A DNA stretch of 64,000 nt from JAGVSR01 sp963742405 (GCA_963742405.1 CAVUMB010000007.1:682001-746000); one strand, 5' to 3'; positions 1-8,435 are shown, numbered from the stretch's first letter. The notes: generated from the letters alone by a model not told the origin. Made by a program: numbers and translations.

Positions 1-1
1 T

Positions 2-378
2 CTCGTGCGCGACGTCGCAACGCCGATCATTGCCGCCGACGCTGCCAGCAAGGGATATGTAGATGCGCAGGTCGCAGGCAGTCCCAATGCACTGCAGCCG
101 CAGATCGACGCATTGTCAGCCCAAGACCGTGACCTCGCCGACGGCATTGCCACGGCTATAGCCCTGGACATGCCGCAGCTTCTTTCGGGTCAGACGTTCG
201 CGATGCGGGCAGGCTGGGGTAACTTCGAAGGCGCCAACGCGCTCGGCATCACGGCGGCCGGACTGGTGGGCAGAGGCTTGCTCGGTTCCGGAAGCACGGT
301 ACTAGTCGATGCCGGCGTCGCTTCGGAACAGAAACGGGCTCGGCGTCCGGGCGCGCAGGCGTAACCTTTGGGTGGTAA
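2..378 (+). pseudogene. YadA-like trimeric autotransporter, C-terminal membrane anchor (5' end outside window, frameshifted)
   Basis: The visible part is the end of a trimeric autotransporter adhesin: a coiled-coil-like stalk (IDALSAQDRDLADGIATAIA) followed by anchor beta strands (AGWGNFEGANALGITAAG). In this family three subunits form a 12-stranded outer-membrane barrel that anchors the passenger. The original frame ends at 364 in an unlikely basic tail (EQKRARRPGAQA). If one base, probably a G, is restored near 320, translation continues as GFGTETGSASGRAGVTFGW and stops at 376-378, which is the canonical final strand ending in an aromatic residue. As written, the last beta strand is lost and the anchor should not assemble. 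The passenger domain lies left of the window, so length and ligand are unknown. The family call is firm; whether the indel is real is not. Confidence 0.75.
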
Positions 379-390
379 GAACAACATTCG

Positions 391-1131
391 TTCAGTCCCC
401 TGCGCGCCGCTACGGGCGCGCTAGCCGCTGGAGTCTGGCTTCTCGTCTTCGGCGGGTGCGCTCCCGTGTTCGCCCAAAGTGAACCCTCATCGAGCAAACC
501 AGCCACAACAAAATCCCTCGGCGCCGTCACCCGCCTCTCCCGCGAAAAGTGTGACAGCCGGCGCTTCTCCCCAGAGCGGTGCAGCGGGCGCCTCCAACAC
601 GACGCAAGTCGTGATGCCTAGCGGAGAACTTGTGCTGATCATGGTTCGCACCAGTCTCTTGACGCTCAACGACGCCATCAAGAGCGGAAACTACACCGTG
701 TTACGGGACAGCGCGGCACCAGCTTTCCGCGAGGCGACCTCTGCTGCAAGCTTGGCAGACACCTCAAGCCCCTGGCCCAGGGCGGTGTTGATTTGTCAGC
801 CGTCGCGATCATAGGTCCCAAGCTGACCGACGGCCCGCTTCTCGACGAGAAGGCTGGCATCGTGCGCATGAAAGGCGTATTTCCTGGCACGCCCATCGAA
901 ATAAGGTTCGATCTCATCTTTCAGGCCGTCGCAGGGCGCTGGAGGTTGTTCGGCATCAGCGTCCAACCGGCCACGGTCGAACCTGCAACGGTTGGTACCC
1001 AGGTCGGACCTGCCGGATCCGAGAGTTCAGCCGGCGAGAAAACGTCGATTGCTGGCCAGGGCAAGCCGGCCGAGAACGCATCGAAAAAGGCGGACAAAAA
1101 CATCGGGCCGGCGGTCGAGCCGAAACCATAG
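391..1131 (+). pseudogene. secreted protein of unknown function, frameshifted
   Basis: I do not recognise a named family. Three frame segments read as one protein. A signal-peptide-like stretch at 391-470 (LRAATGALAAGVWLLVFGG, then CAPVFAQ) lies in one frame. A Ser/Pro/Ala-rich segment and the start of a folded domain (LVLIMVRTSLLTLNDAIKSG) lie in a second frame at about 479-765. The rest (LSAVAIIGPKLTDGPLLDE, then RWRLFGISVQPA) lies in a third frame from about 766. Restoring one T near 765 turns DTSS into DTFKPLAQGGVDLSA and joins the second and third parts. The C-terminal tail is low-complexity and rich in Ala, Gly and Lys. It follows the YadA-type gene by about 12 bases and may have been co-transcribed. 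No start codon is certain. Confidence 0.5.
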
Positions 1132-1138
1132 TCGTTGT

Positions 1139-1184
1139 GGGTCAAGGTTGATCCAGCAGTTGGCCCTTACTGCTGGTTTGACCC
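1139..1184. repeat. composite inverted repeat after the frameshifted secreted protein
   Basis: An inner perfect 8-base inverted repeat (CCAGCAGT 1153-1160, ACTGCTGG 1169-1176) with an 8-base loop is enclosed by an outer 7-base pair (GGGTCAA 1139-1145, TTGACCC 1178-1184). It starts 8 bases after the stop at 1131 and could end that transcript, but no T tract follows, so a factor-binding or recombination site is also possible. Confidence 0.5.
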
Positions 1185-1521
1185 CCGTGTCATTATCGCT
1201 GTCTTGAACTTCTATTTTGTTCGCCTTGCGGGGCTAAAGTGCAGCGGGGGGAATCGCGCTGGCTGGGAGCGGCCTCACCTTCCTAGGTGCAAATCTCCTT
1301 TCTGGTCATTCAGCAACAGGTCAATTTTCGACCGCGTGATTCAGACAGCCAGGGCGGCCAAGGGTATGCCGTCCCGGATACCCGGCTTGGGTCCCCTACC
1401 CCCGGTTCGTTCAATGACACGTCGATGTTTCGGCCAATCACAGCGCTGGGTATCTTCCAGAAGCTACGGCTCCGAGGGTCCGGGATCGGGAAGTTTGACG
1501 GCCGCACGAAGCGAGCTTCAA
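1185..1521. other. 337 bases with no supported gene
   Basis: No open frame here has a ribosome binding site or recognisable product. The long plus-strand frame that crosses it runs antisense through the resolvase and is a shadow. Short C/G-rich blocks (1375-1410) show no clear repeat. Confidence 0.5.
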
Positions 1522-2064
1522 TCAAGCAGCCCTGGCTCGATGCACGCTCATGCGAGACACGTTGAAGCGTTTCGCAACTGCACTCGGCTTCTGGCCAGCC
1601 TCCAAGGCGGACCGGATGGCTTCGTAGTCCACAGTCTTGGGGCGACCGTTGTACTTACCGGCAGTTTTGGCCGCCGCGATCCCCTCAGCTTGGCGCTCCC
1701 GTCGGAGTTCGGTCTCGAACTGGGCGAACACACCGAGCATGCCAAGGAATGCCTTGCCGCTGGCCGTGGAGGTGTCCACGGGTTGCTCGATGGCTCGGAG
1801 GTGTACTCCACGGACTTGGAGATCGTCGACGATGGTCGCCAGATGCGCCAGCGAACGGGCGAGGCGGTCGATACGCGTTACGACAAGCGTATCCCCGGCA
1901 CTGAGAATGCTCAGGAGCTTCGCCAGTTCGGGCCGGTCTGCTCGAGTGCCACTTATCTTCTCCGAGAAGACGAGAGCAGCGCCTGCAGCGGTTAGGGCTG
2001 CAATCTGAAGTTCGAGCGACTGGTCATCGGTGCTAACGCGGGCATAGCCGAGGATCTTGGGCAT
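1522..2064 (-). CDS. serine recombinase (resolvase/invertase family)
   Basis: A 180-residue small serine recombinase. The N-terminal catalytic domain begins KILGYARVSTDDQSLE with the nucleophilic Ser at residue 11. Arg residues of the active site follow in the SGTRADRPEL and RIDRLARS segments, then a long helix (FAQFETELRRERQAEGIAAAK) and a C-terminal helix-turn-helix (PSAVAKRFNVSRMSVHRARA). Length and layout match Tn3-type resolvases and DNA invertases, which cut and rejoin DNA at short sites through a 5' phosphoserine. I chose the ATG at 2064 because the family begins here; an in-frame upstream extension to 2163 lacks similarity. It is one of the few undamaged genes in the left 8 kb. Repeats just upstream (2077-2197) are plausible binding sites. 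Confidence 0.9.
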   Translation of the reverse strand: MPKILGYARVSTDDQSLELQIAALTAAGAALVFSEKISGTRADRPELAKLLSILSAGDTLVVTRIDRLARSLAHLATIVDDLQVRGVHLRAIEQPVDTSTASGKAFLGMLGVFAQFETELRRERQAEGIAAAKTAGKYNGRPKTVDYEAIRSALEAGQKPSAVAKRFNVSRMSVHRARAA

Positions 2065-2076
2065 CAAAGCGGGTCC

Positions 2077-2197
2077 AACTGTAACAAAAGGGGGATCTGC
2101 GAGCTCGATGTAACAAAACTTATCTCTGGGCCTTTTGATACGCATTTTCCGCGTCACAAACAAGGGTCACGAACGGGTCTACCCACGTGTTACAGTT
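2077..2197. repeat. repeats upstream of the resolvase, possible res-type sites
   Basis: TGTAACAAAA occurs twice in direct orientation (2080-2089 and 2109-2118, 29 bases apart). AACTGTAACA (2077-2086) also has an exact inverted partner TGTTACAGTT at 2188-2197. Resolvases usually act on clustered short repeats next to their own gene, so these are candidate recombination or autoregulation sites. This is inference; no crossover core was identified. Confidence 0.45.
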
Positions 2198-2489
2198 AGC
2201 TTTCGTAAGTGACGGTAAAGATTTGGATAATGGCTTTTTCTGCATTAAAAATTGAATATCATTTTAATTTCCAATTTTCTTTCCCTCGGGCTCGGCGGTC
2301 CTGGTGGTCTGGGTGCAAAGAGCCGACCAGGCTCGGATTGTCGCGATGATGGAAGTCGCGTCCTATGTCTGCATGGCAGCGTTGACCGACCCGACCGTGC
2401 GTGCGGGGCCTGGAAACGAATTTGAGACCGACTTGAGGATCAGCAACACAACCAAGACCCGAGCCCGTATCCGAAAGGGTTCTGCAACA
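2198..2489. other. 292 bases with no supported gene
   Basis: The first part (about 2210-2285) is markedly AT-rich compared with the rest of the window, the remainder is GC-rich. A plus-strand frame starting near 2304 has no ribosome binding site and no recognised product, and runs antisense into the next gene. The AT-rich patch could be a promoter region or an element junction. Confidence 0.4.
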
Positions 2490-2846
2490 TCACTCGCCCT
2501 CAATCGGCACTTCCAAAATTGTTACCCGCGGGAGGCAGCCAGGTTTCTGATCGATGGTGATCAAGCCGGTTTGCTCGAGAGTTCTTAAGGCGCGCGACTT
2601 AGCGCTACGGCTGACACCAAGCGCCTCCACCTCTGAGTTGGCCAGGCGGACCGTCCTGGACTTCATGGCTCCAGCCAATCGCCACAAAGCGAGACCAACG
2701 AACAGCGACTTACCGGGCAGTCTCGCCGCAATCTGGATCCATGTCCAAGGGATCGGACCTTTCAGGAACTTCACAGGGCGCTGGGTCACTGGCACGTAGG
2801 CTTGTACTTTGCTGTCCCATGTGTGCGCCTTGATGCCAGTATCCAT
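2490..2846 (-). CDS. winged-helix-like DNA-binding protein, 118 aa
   Basis: The ATG at 2846 is preceded by AGGAG with a 6-base spacer, the best ribosome binding site in the island. The protein has a Trp-rich N-terminal half (KGPIPWTWIQIAARLPGKSL) and a C-terminal helix-turn-helix with a wing (LGVSRSAKSRALRTLEQTGL, then ITIDQKPGCLPRVTILEV), suggesting a small transcription factor or element-encoded DNA-binding protein. Its frame is open upstream straight into the polymerase remnant, so the two read as one fused frame, but the strong ribosome binding site argues for an independent start. It is the last gene of the minus-strand series that begins at the integrase. The exact family is not recognised. 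Confidence 0.65.
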   Translation of the reverse strand: MDTGIKAHTWDSKVQAYVPVTQRPVKFLKGPIPWTWIQIAARLPGKSLFVGLALWRLAGAMKSRTVRLANSEVEALGVSRSAKSRALRTLEQTGLITIDQKPGCLPRVTILEVPIEGE

Positions 2847-4696
2847 ACCCATCTCCTTATAAGAGAGGAAAGAAAGAGATGAGCCTGCACTGTCTGTGGG
2901 AGCCTGTCCTACGACGACTGTTGCGGTGATGGCATGGTCGGTGGCCTCAGCCTCTGCGATCAGCGCCATCACCTCGTGCCACATCTTCTTGCCACGGTCG
3001 TCGATGTAGCGGTCGGGGTAACGAACGATCTCGACATCGGTCCTCAGGTTGAAGCCATCAAGAACGACTTCTGACGCCTCCGCCATGATGACTTGCATCT
3101 GGGCGATGTGCGCATCGAGCTGTGCCAGCGGGGCCTCGATCAGCACAGCATCATGGACAGGCGCACAGACTATGATTTCTTGCTCGGTCGCCATAGAGCA
3201 AGCGAGCCGAAGCATCTCAGCGCCGTTGGCCTGCATGGGGAAATTGGCCAGTGATCGCGGGTTGGCATCGGCGCCGACCCGGATCGTCCACCCGAATACC
3301 GTCTGCAGCTCACCGCCGAGCAGGGCGTGATCTACCAGAGCCTCCGACCAGGACCAGAAGGTCGGGTAGGTCGCGCGGTGGAGCCTTAACAGTTCCCGCG
3401 CCTCTACGACGGGGCATCCGATGCTGACGGCCGAAGCTCTCAGCTTGCATGCCGTACTGTACGGCCAGCACACACGCCTTGAAGCGGTCACGCTCGGCCT
3501 TGTGCGTCTTCTTGGTGCCGTCGGCCGGGATGGCACCCGCCTGCTTGCCGAACTCCAGGTAAGGGTCACCGCTGGCATAGGCTTGCTGCATCGCCTTGTC
3601 GCCACTCAAAGCCGCCGCGATGCCAACCTCCTGCTGGCAGTAGTCGATGTACGCGATGCCGTGGCCTGAGGGTGGCTGCGATCGAGACTCCGGTTCCAGG
3701 CTGGGCGGTGAAAGATGGCTCGGACGCTGCTCGGCTGGTTGAGACCCGTCTGCGAGCTGAAGGCAGATATGAGAGTACGGTTCCGCCCGTCGGCACCGAC
3801 TGGCAGCGATGCGGATCGGTTCTCACCGAGGAAGGAGCGAAGCTGTCGCAACGGCGCGATCTTCAGGGATAAGCACGTTCCATCTGACGGAAGGTCTCGT
3901 CGTCAAGTCGCATGCGGCCGCGGTGATCATGCCGCCAGGGGATGCCACGCTCCTGGAGCCACGCCGCAAACCGCTGGCCGCGAAATGACATGCCCTCGTA
4001 GACACCGTAGGCCGCGTCGATCTTGCGGATGAGGCGTTCCTTGATATCTTCTCGGTGCGACTCGATCCGCTTTAACGTCTCGACGTCGACGGGCACACCG
4101 TTGTGCTCCATGTGCGCCGCTGCTGCCATGTAGCGGCCGCGAAGAAGCGCCAGCGGCAGTTCAATGTCGCGGAAGCATGGTCGGCAGGAGCCGGGCCAGC
4201 GCTTTCGTGTCGTCCTCGCAATAGTCGAGAATGGCGGTCCATTGTTCGTCCGACCAGGGGCCGCCGCCGAGGATGAGGTCCCGCATCGTCTGCTTCTCGT
4301 GGGAACCCATGTGGTCGAGACCATGATGAGCCAGCGCATCGATTAGACCAGCCGCGCGCGTAAGGCCGTTGGTCAGGTTCCGATGCTCGGTGTAGAGGTC
4401 CAAAATGCGGCTTGGAACGGGCCAGCCGAGCACCAAATGGCAGCCGATCTCGGCACTCGCGTAGTAGGCGACAAACAGGACACCGTCATCGGTCGGGTAC
4501 GGTGGACAGCGCGACCAAGCTGTTCCTTGCGCAGCCGGATCGTTCGGCCGCTGCGCAGCTCGTGTGCCACGAGGCAGACCACGTCGGGCCGGCTGCCCTC
4601 CCGCCCACCGAGGGGACGGAACTCGAAATCGACGAGCCAAATATCGCGGTAGTGGGATAGGGGATCGTTGTGCATAGGGAACTCGTACTCAAACAT
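2847..4696 (-). pseudogene. phage/ICE-type family-A DNA polymerase, five frameshifts
   Basis: Pieced together from several frames, the product has an N-terminal 3'-5' exonuclease-like domain (YRDIWLVDFEFRPLGG, later LDYCEDDTKALARLL) and a polymerase domain: VGADGRNRTLISAFSSQTG (finger region), HGIAYIDYCQQEVGIAAAL (motif A, metal-binding Asp), FKACVLAVQYGMQAES (motif B region) and IIVCAPVHDAVLIEAP (motif C, His-Asp). The reading frame changes near 4511 (one base missing), 4171 (one extra or two missing), 3867 (one C missing), 3665 (one G missing) and 3425 (one extra or two missing). Every catalytic motif is intact apart from these indels, and I found no nonsense codon in the proper frame. It runs into the downstream helix-turn-helix gene without a stop. 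Such polymerases are typical of phages and integrative elements rather than host replication. Confidence 0.8.
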
Positions 4697-4702
4697 TAGG
4701 AA

Positions 4703-4729
4703 TGGGCGTCCCGCTCACGGGGACGCCCA
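4703..4729. repeat. perfect 10-base inverted repeat before the polymerase gene
   Basis: TGGGCGTCCC (4703-4712) and GGGACGCCCA (4720-4729) are exact inverted copies around a 7-base loop, in the gap between the upstream gene (stop 4746) and the polymerase ATG at 4696. No T tract follows in either direction, so it is more likely an RNA leader hairpin or protein-binding site than an intrinsic terminator. Confidence 0.55.
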
Positions 4730-4745
4730 CTGATGGCGGGAGGCG

Positions 4746-5311
4746 TCACGCCTCGCCGCGCAGCTTCTTGATGACCAGGTGGTCCGGTTTGTCGATGATC
4801 TTGCCCTGGAAGGCGATCTTCAGAAGCCATCGAACGACGCCTCGGGCCACGTCGGCTCCGTGACGATGCCGGTCGCCTGGAACATGTCGTAGGCACCCAG
4901 GGCCGGGTTCCACTGAGGCCGCGTCCACGCTTTGGTCGCCAACTCGGCGGCTTCGTGGGATGACGTCCAAGCGTCGTGGTTCTTCCCATCCTCGCCCGGC
5001 AGACGCACAAACCAGAGCAGAACCGTGCCCTGGCGCGTGATCGCCGTGTAGATGGTGACGGGAACCATGAGATCGACCAGCTCCGCCTGCAGGTCCTGCG
5101 TCACCGCGTAGACGGCGTCGTCTTCCTCGAAGAGGATGACGCCGATGTCCATGCGGTAGGCCGCGTCGGCATGGATGCGGAACCACTCCTGCTTGGACGG
5201 CTTGCGGACCGGAACACGGGTCAAAAGCTTTTTGACCCCGGCCGGGCCGGCAAAGTCCTGCTTCAGGCGCAGATTCTTCGGATCGAAGGGATTGGGCGCT
5301 GGGTTAACCAT
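4746..5311 (-). pseudogene. conserved hypothetical element protein, frameshifted near its end
   Basis: The first 163 residues (start MVNPAPNPFDPKNLRL) are followed by a frame change near 4825. Adding one base gives EASFDGFLKIAFQGKIIDKP and an end at 4746, about 188 residues in all. The sequence is rich in acidic and aromatic residues (DIGVILFEEDDAVYAVTQDL) and has no membrane segment or motif I can name. It overlaps the 3' end of the preceding small HTH gene by 8 bases and lies just upstream of the polymerase, which suggests a replication or plasmid-like module, but no function is assigned. Confidence 0.55.
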
Positions 5312-5474
5312 GGCGCACCCCCTTCACCACCGGGAACACCGTGCGCGCGCCGAGCTTGACGTGCTTGGGGGCGGTACCGTCCTTCATCATCTGGTGAAGC
5401 TTGCGAAGGGAGATGCGCAGCTTCGCCGCCATCTCCTCCGGCGTCAGGAACGCCGTCGTTTCAGTGATGTGCAT
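5304..5474 (-). CDS. small helix-turn-helix protein, excisionase/AlpA-like, 56 aa
   Basis: The segment TPEEMAAKLRISLRKLHQMM followed by KDGTAPKHVKLGARTVFPV is the usual layout of short MerR-like excisionases and AlpA-type regulators: a recognition helix, then a basic turn and a strand. Such proteins bend DNA near attachment sites or regulate the integrase. The ATG at 5474 has a modest GGAAA-type ribosome binding site. The end (VVKGVRHG) is shorter than usual for the family, so a nearby frameshift cannot be excluded. Its stop overlaps the next gene's ATG, indicating translational coupling. Confidence 0.55.
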   Translation of the reverse strand: MHITETTAFLTPEEMAAKLRISLRKLHQMMKDGTAPKHVKLGARTVFPVVKGVRHG

Positions 5475-5585
5475 GGAAACGTTTCCTATTCTGCACGTTT
5501 CGAAGTCGCTGCACCACGCAGCGCTGTGCAGGAGGAACACTTTATTGAGAGGCGAATTAAGGGGTGTCTTTGTATTTCGCCTCAG

Positions 5586-5632
5586 AATTCCAATTGAGAC
5601 ATGAATTGCTTAAATTCGAATTGAGACATGAA
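5586..5632. repeat. two 20-base direct repeats 27 bases apart
   Basis: The copies at 5586-5605 and 5613-5632 share 19 of 20 positions; the core AATTGAGACATGAA is identical. They sit in an AT-rich patch just upstream of the small HTH gene (minus strand start 5474). Closely spaced direct repeats before an excisionase-like gene are typical of operators, excisionase arm sites or replication iterons. Confidence 0.55.
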
Positions 5633-5637
5633 AGCTC

Positions 5638-6011
5638 TCAACGCCGACACCGCCGCCGGCTCTCCTCTGCGCTATTGTCCGGCGCAACGTCGCTGTTCGG
5701 TCCAGCGCGCGCGACCCACGACAGAAGCGTCTTCGGATTCATACCGAAAGTACGGAATTCGGCGACTCCAGCGCCTAGGTCCAGCTTTCTGCTTCGAAAG
5801 CTTGGCGACGATCTCTCTCTTCGTGTAGCGCCGTCCACCCCGTGTTCGAAGCTTCTATTCTGGCGTGAATTATCCACAAGAGCGACGAGGTTGAGTTTCC
5901 CGACGTGGTTTCTGGTAGCGTCCGAGCGCGAAAGCGGAAGCCAATCTCACCCAGTGCGTCGTTCTGTTGTTTCTCGAGAGCACTCTCGCGGCCCGGCTTG
6001 GCTTTAGCCAT
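5638..6011 (-). pseudogene. probable helix-turn-helix protein remnant
   Basis: An ATG at 6011 (MAKAKPGRESALEKQQND) overlaps the end of the upstream small gene by 8 bases. The frame gives no sensible protein after about 50 residues, but the other two frames of the same strand hold a readable DNA-binding segment: RYTKREIVAKLSKQ in one, then GVAEFRTFGMNPKTLLSWVA in another, ending at 5638. The combined order resembles the helix-turn-helix of transposase-like or homeodomain-like proteins. At least two indels would be needed to join it. The assignment is weak; it could be a regulator or part of a transposase. Confidence 0.3.
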
Positions 6012-6216
6012 GACGTTGGGAGGCAGACAATACTTCTCGGAAGCCAGGTACATGCCTCCTGGCCAGCGCCATCAAGGCGAGCTCGGCAGCGCTAGGCGCA
6101 TCGGGATCAACTCCAAGATCCTTGCAGAGATCTTTGAGCTTGACCTGGGGGTCCTCACCTGGGGCTATCGGTCGAACCAGCGCGCCGTTGTAGCGATATC
6201 TCGGCATGAATTGCAT
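6004..6216 (-). CDS. small hypothetical protein, 70 aa
   Basis: Begins MQFMPRYRYNGALVRPIAPG and continues with an acidic, Leu/Ala-rich helical region (VKLKDLCKDLGVDPDAPSAA) ending in SASQRHG. I do not recognise a family. A second Met three codons in (6207) is an alternative start; neither has a clear ribosome binding site. It overlaps the 3' end of the integrase frame and the start of the following gene, the tight spacing seen in phage and element operons. It is intact as written. Confidence 0.4.
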   Translation of the reverse strand: MQFMPRYRYNGALVRPIAPGEDPQVKLKDLCKDLGVDPDAPSAAELALMALARRHVPGFREVLSASQRHG

Positions 6217-8118
6217 CCGTTTGTGTAAGCTCAGTAGGAACGCAAGGAATCGACGTCTTGAGGTGACAAAGGTCGAGACCCTTAAAGCGCAGCTTCTGGA
6301 TTTCTTCATCAAGGATCTCGAGATCAGTCTTGCCGTCCCCATAACGGGCCAAGGTGCCCTTGAGCGCCTCGCCTTTGAGAGCGTAGATAACATCCGATGA
6401 AATGCGGGAGTTGCGGCAGGCATCCGTCCACGTATGGCGGAAGGAGTGAAAGTCGATCTTGTCCCGCTTGATGCCGAGGGACTGCAGGAAACGGGCGAAG
6501 TGTTTCCCGAAACCGTCAGACAGCTTGCCGTAGCGCATCCGGCTTGAGTTCAGGAAACAAGCGCTCCTCGCCGTCAGCGCGGCGCTTCGAGACGTATGAA
6601 AAGAACCCATATTGGACAAGGTCGGGATGAATCGGCACCTGTCGCGATGAGGCCGCGGATTTCACTCGTGGATCAATCGTCTGATCGTTGTGCGGATCTC
6701 CGTTGATATCGATGATAGTGGACGCCCGTCAGCGTTTCTCACGTCGGCGACGCGCAATTTGCAGATCTCGTTCAGTCTGGCGCCCGTGTAGAGGCCGAGA
6801 ATTGGGACCCAGAACTTCGCACTCTCGCGAAGGATGAGGGGCCCAGGGCACTTCCAGTGCAGTTCCAACTCGCAGCCTGTGAACACCGGCGCGTGAAAGA
6901 TGGCGTCGAGTTCATCGGGGGTAAAAGGATCGCGCTCATCTCGAATGGATGCCCGCGTTGCAATCGTGGCCTTCGCTAATGGGTTTGAGGTCACGCTATC
7001 GAAGTGCGCGCCAAGCCAGCCGAACAAGCCCGAAATAATCATGATCTGCTTGTTGATGTTGACGACGGACATTCTCGAGAGCCCCAGCTCCCGAGACCTC
7101 TTGGCAGCCTCACGAGCAACAAGGTTGCGGGTTTCTCGCAGCTTGGATTTGTTGGGAGGCAGATCAGAAAGAACCGATTTAAAGTCGCGGGCGTCCGCTT
7201 TGGTGTAGGCTGATATCGGTTTGTCACCCACAATTTCCAGGAAGAGAGCCAGCGTCGCCTTGCAGGTGGCCGTCCGCCTCGGGCTCCAGCTGGACCGCGA
7301 CTTCTCGGATATCCAGTCCACAGCACAAACGGACAGCAACGGGGTTAAGGTCTCATCGCGAGGTAGAGCGGGCACTTGAACGCGCCGCGCTCGAGCCGCT
7401 CAGTACGCTTCTGATGCCGCGGCGTATCGTTCTTCGTGATGTCGATTAACGCGTCGATCTCGGCCTCGATGATCGTGCGCGACAGGGTAAGACGATGCCT
7501 CCTGTGTGTGACGTGCAGGCGGAGCGACTCCGAATGCGTCTCGAGATCTTCAGGCCTTCAGAAACATCTCCCGCCGCCAGCGCGGCGCGAAGCTGGGCGA
7601 TGCGCTGTTCGTGACGATGCCACCAGTAGTAGGCCAGGTAGGCACTGAGCGGAGTTTCCCCGTCCTCGAGCAGCATGTCGAAGTAGGGCGTCTGGGGGAG
7701 GGCGACGATGCGTCCGCCGAAGAAGGCTTTCTCATCAGCGCGGACTTTTTCGAAGAGATCAGCACGGTCGACAAAGTCGCGCTCACTGATCCAGAGCATA
7801 ATGGAGTTCCGATAACTTTCGCGAGAGTTCGCCGACCGTGTCACCGGTCCAGGTCGATACGGTTGCGCTGGGCGCTACCATCTAACACGGCATGGCGCCT
7901 TCAAGCGGGCAGCCAGCTTGGCCTGTGCCCGCTTCATGGCATCAGGTAATGCGGTGATCGCTGCGGTCTTATCCGAGGTCCTCGGCGACTCCCAGATTTC
8001 CTTGCAGCCGGCGCGCTTCTGGTCCGCCAGCGGCACGGCATGACGATAGTACCAAGTCCGAGAGTTGTCTTCCCGTCTTGCGCGCAGTCAAACCTTCGAT
8101 GTTGGCCACGTTCGCCAT
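6155..8118 (-). pseudogene. tyrosine recombinase (element integrase), about eight frameshifts
   Basis: A large integrase of roughly 650 residues read through several frames. The N-terminus (SRTWYYRHAVPLADQKRAG) is the short arm-type domain of rhizobial element integrases. The core-binding part includes VVNINKQIMIISGLFGWLGA. The catalytic domain has box I Arg (LGLYTGARLNEICKLR), RQVPIHPDLV, and the box II His-x-x-Arg region (IDFHSFRHTWTDACRN), with a candidate Tyr in LARYGDGKTDLEI. Frame changes lie near 8076, 7885, 7850, 7795, 7553, 7375, 6720 and 6533; those I could resolve are single-base. The start is the ATG at 8118, only 92 bases from the 3' end of tRNA-Ala, the usual position for an integrase that uses the tRNA end as attachment site. 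Non-functional as written. Confidence 0.85.
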
Positions 8119-8121
8119 CCC

Positions 8122-8145
8122 GTTACCGTAGCAGTCTACCGTAAC
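8122..8145. promoter_or_regulatory. inverted repeat at the integrase start
   Basis: GTTACCGTAG (8122-8131) and CTACCGTAAC (8136-8145) are inverted copies with one mismatch and a 4-base gap, located immediately before the integrase ATG (8118). A site here would overlap the integrase promoter or ribosome binding site, so an operator or integrase/excisionase site is likely. Confidence 0.4.
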
Positions 8146-8160
8146 AGTCCGGTTAAGAAT

Positions 8161-8178
8161 GGCCTGACTTGTCAGGCC
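8161..8178. repeat. 8-base palindrome between tRNA-Ala and the integrase
   Basis: GGCCTGAC (8161-8168) and GTCAGGCC (8171-8178) are perfect inverted copies with a 2-base centre. It lies 32 bases beyond the tRNA 3' end. It could be part of an attachment core or a weak terminator of the tRNA transcript; there is no T tract. Confidence 0.4.
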
Positions 8179-8209
8179 GTTAGAGCTTTATCAAGGGGTT
8201 GTGGGAAGC

Positions 8210-8285
<76 letters not shown>

Positions 8286-8435
8286 GATAGTGGATCGGTC
8301 GAACCTGGGTCGTGCGGGCATAGCTTCGTTTAAACCGCGCCCGCGTAAGTTTCGCTCTCTATTCGCAACGGCGCCAAACTGCAAGTGCCAAAAAATCAAC
8401 CGATCGTCGTGAACGTGCCGCGCGCTATTGTCGAC

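Noticed and set aside
1135..1995. Long plus-strand open frame over the resolvase
   Set aside because: It is antisense to a clear serine recombinase, has no ribosome binding site and no sensible product.
2304..2588. 94-codon plus-strand frame near the AT-rich patch
   Set aside because: No ribosome binding site, unrecognised product, and its end runs antisense into the HTH gene.
1..8118. Complete prophage
   Set aside because: No capsid, tail, terminase or lysis genes are recognisable; the content fits an integrative element or a remnant better.
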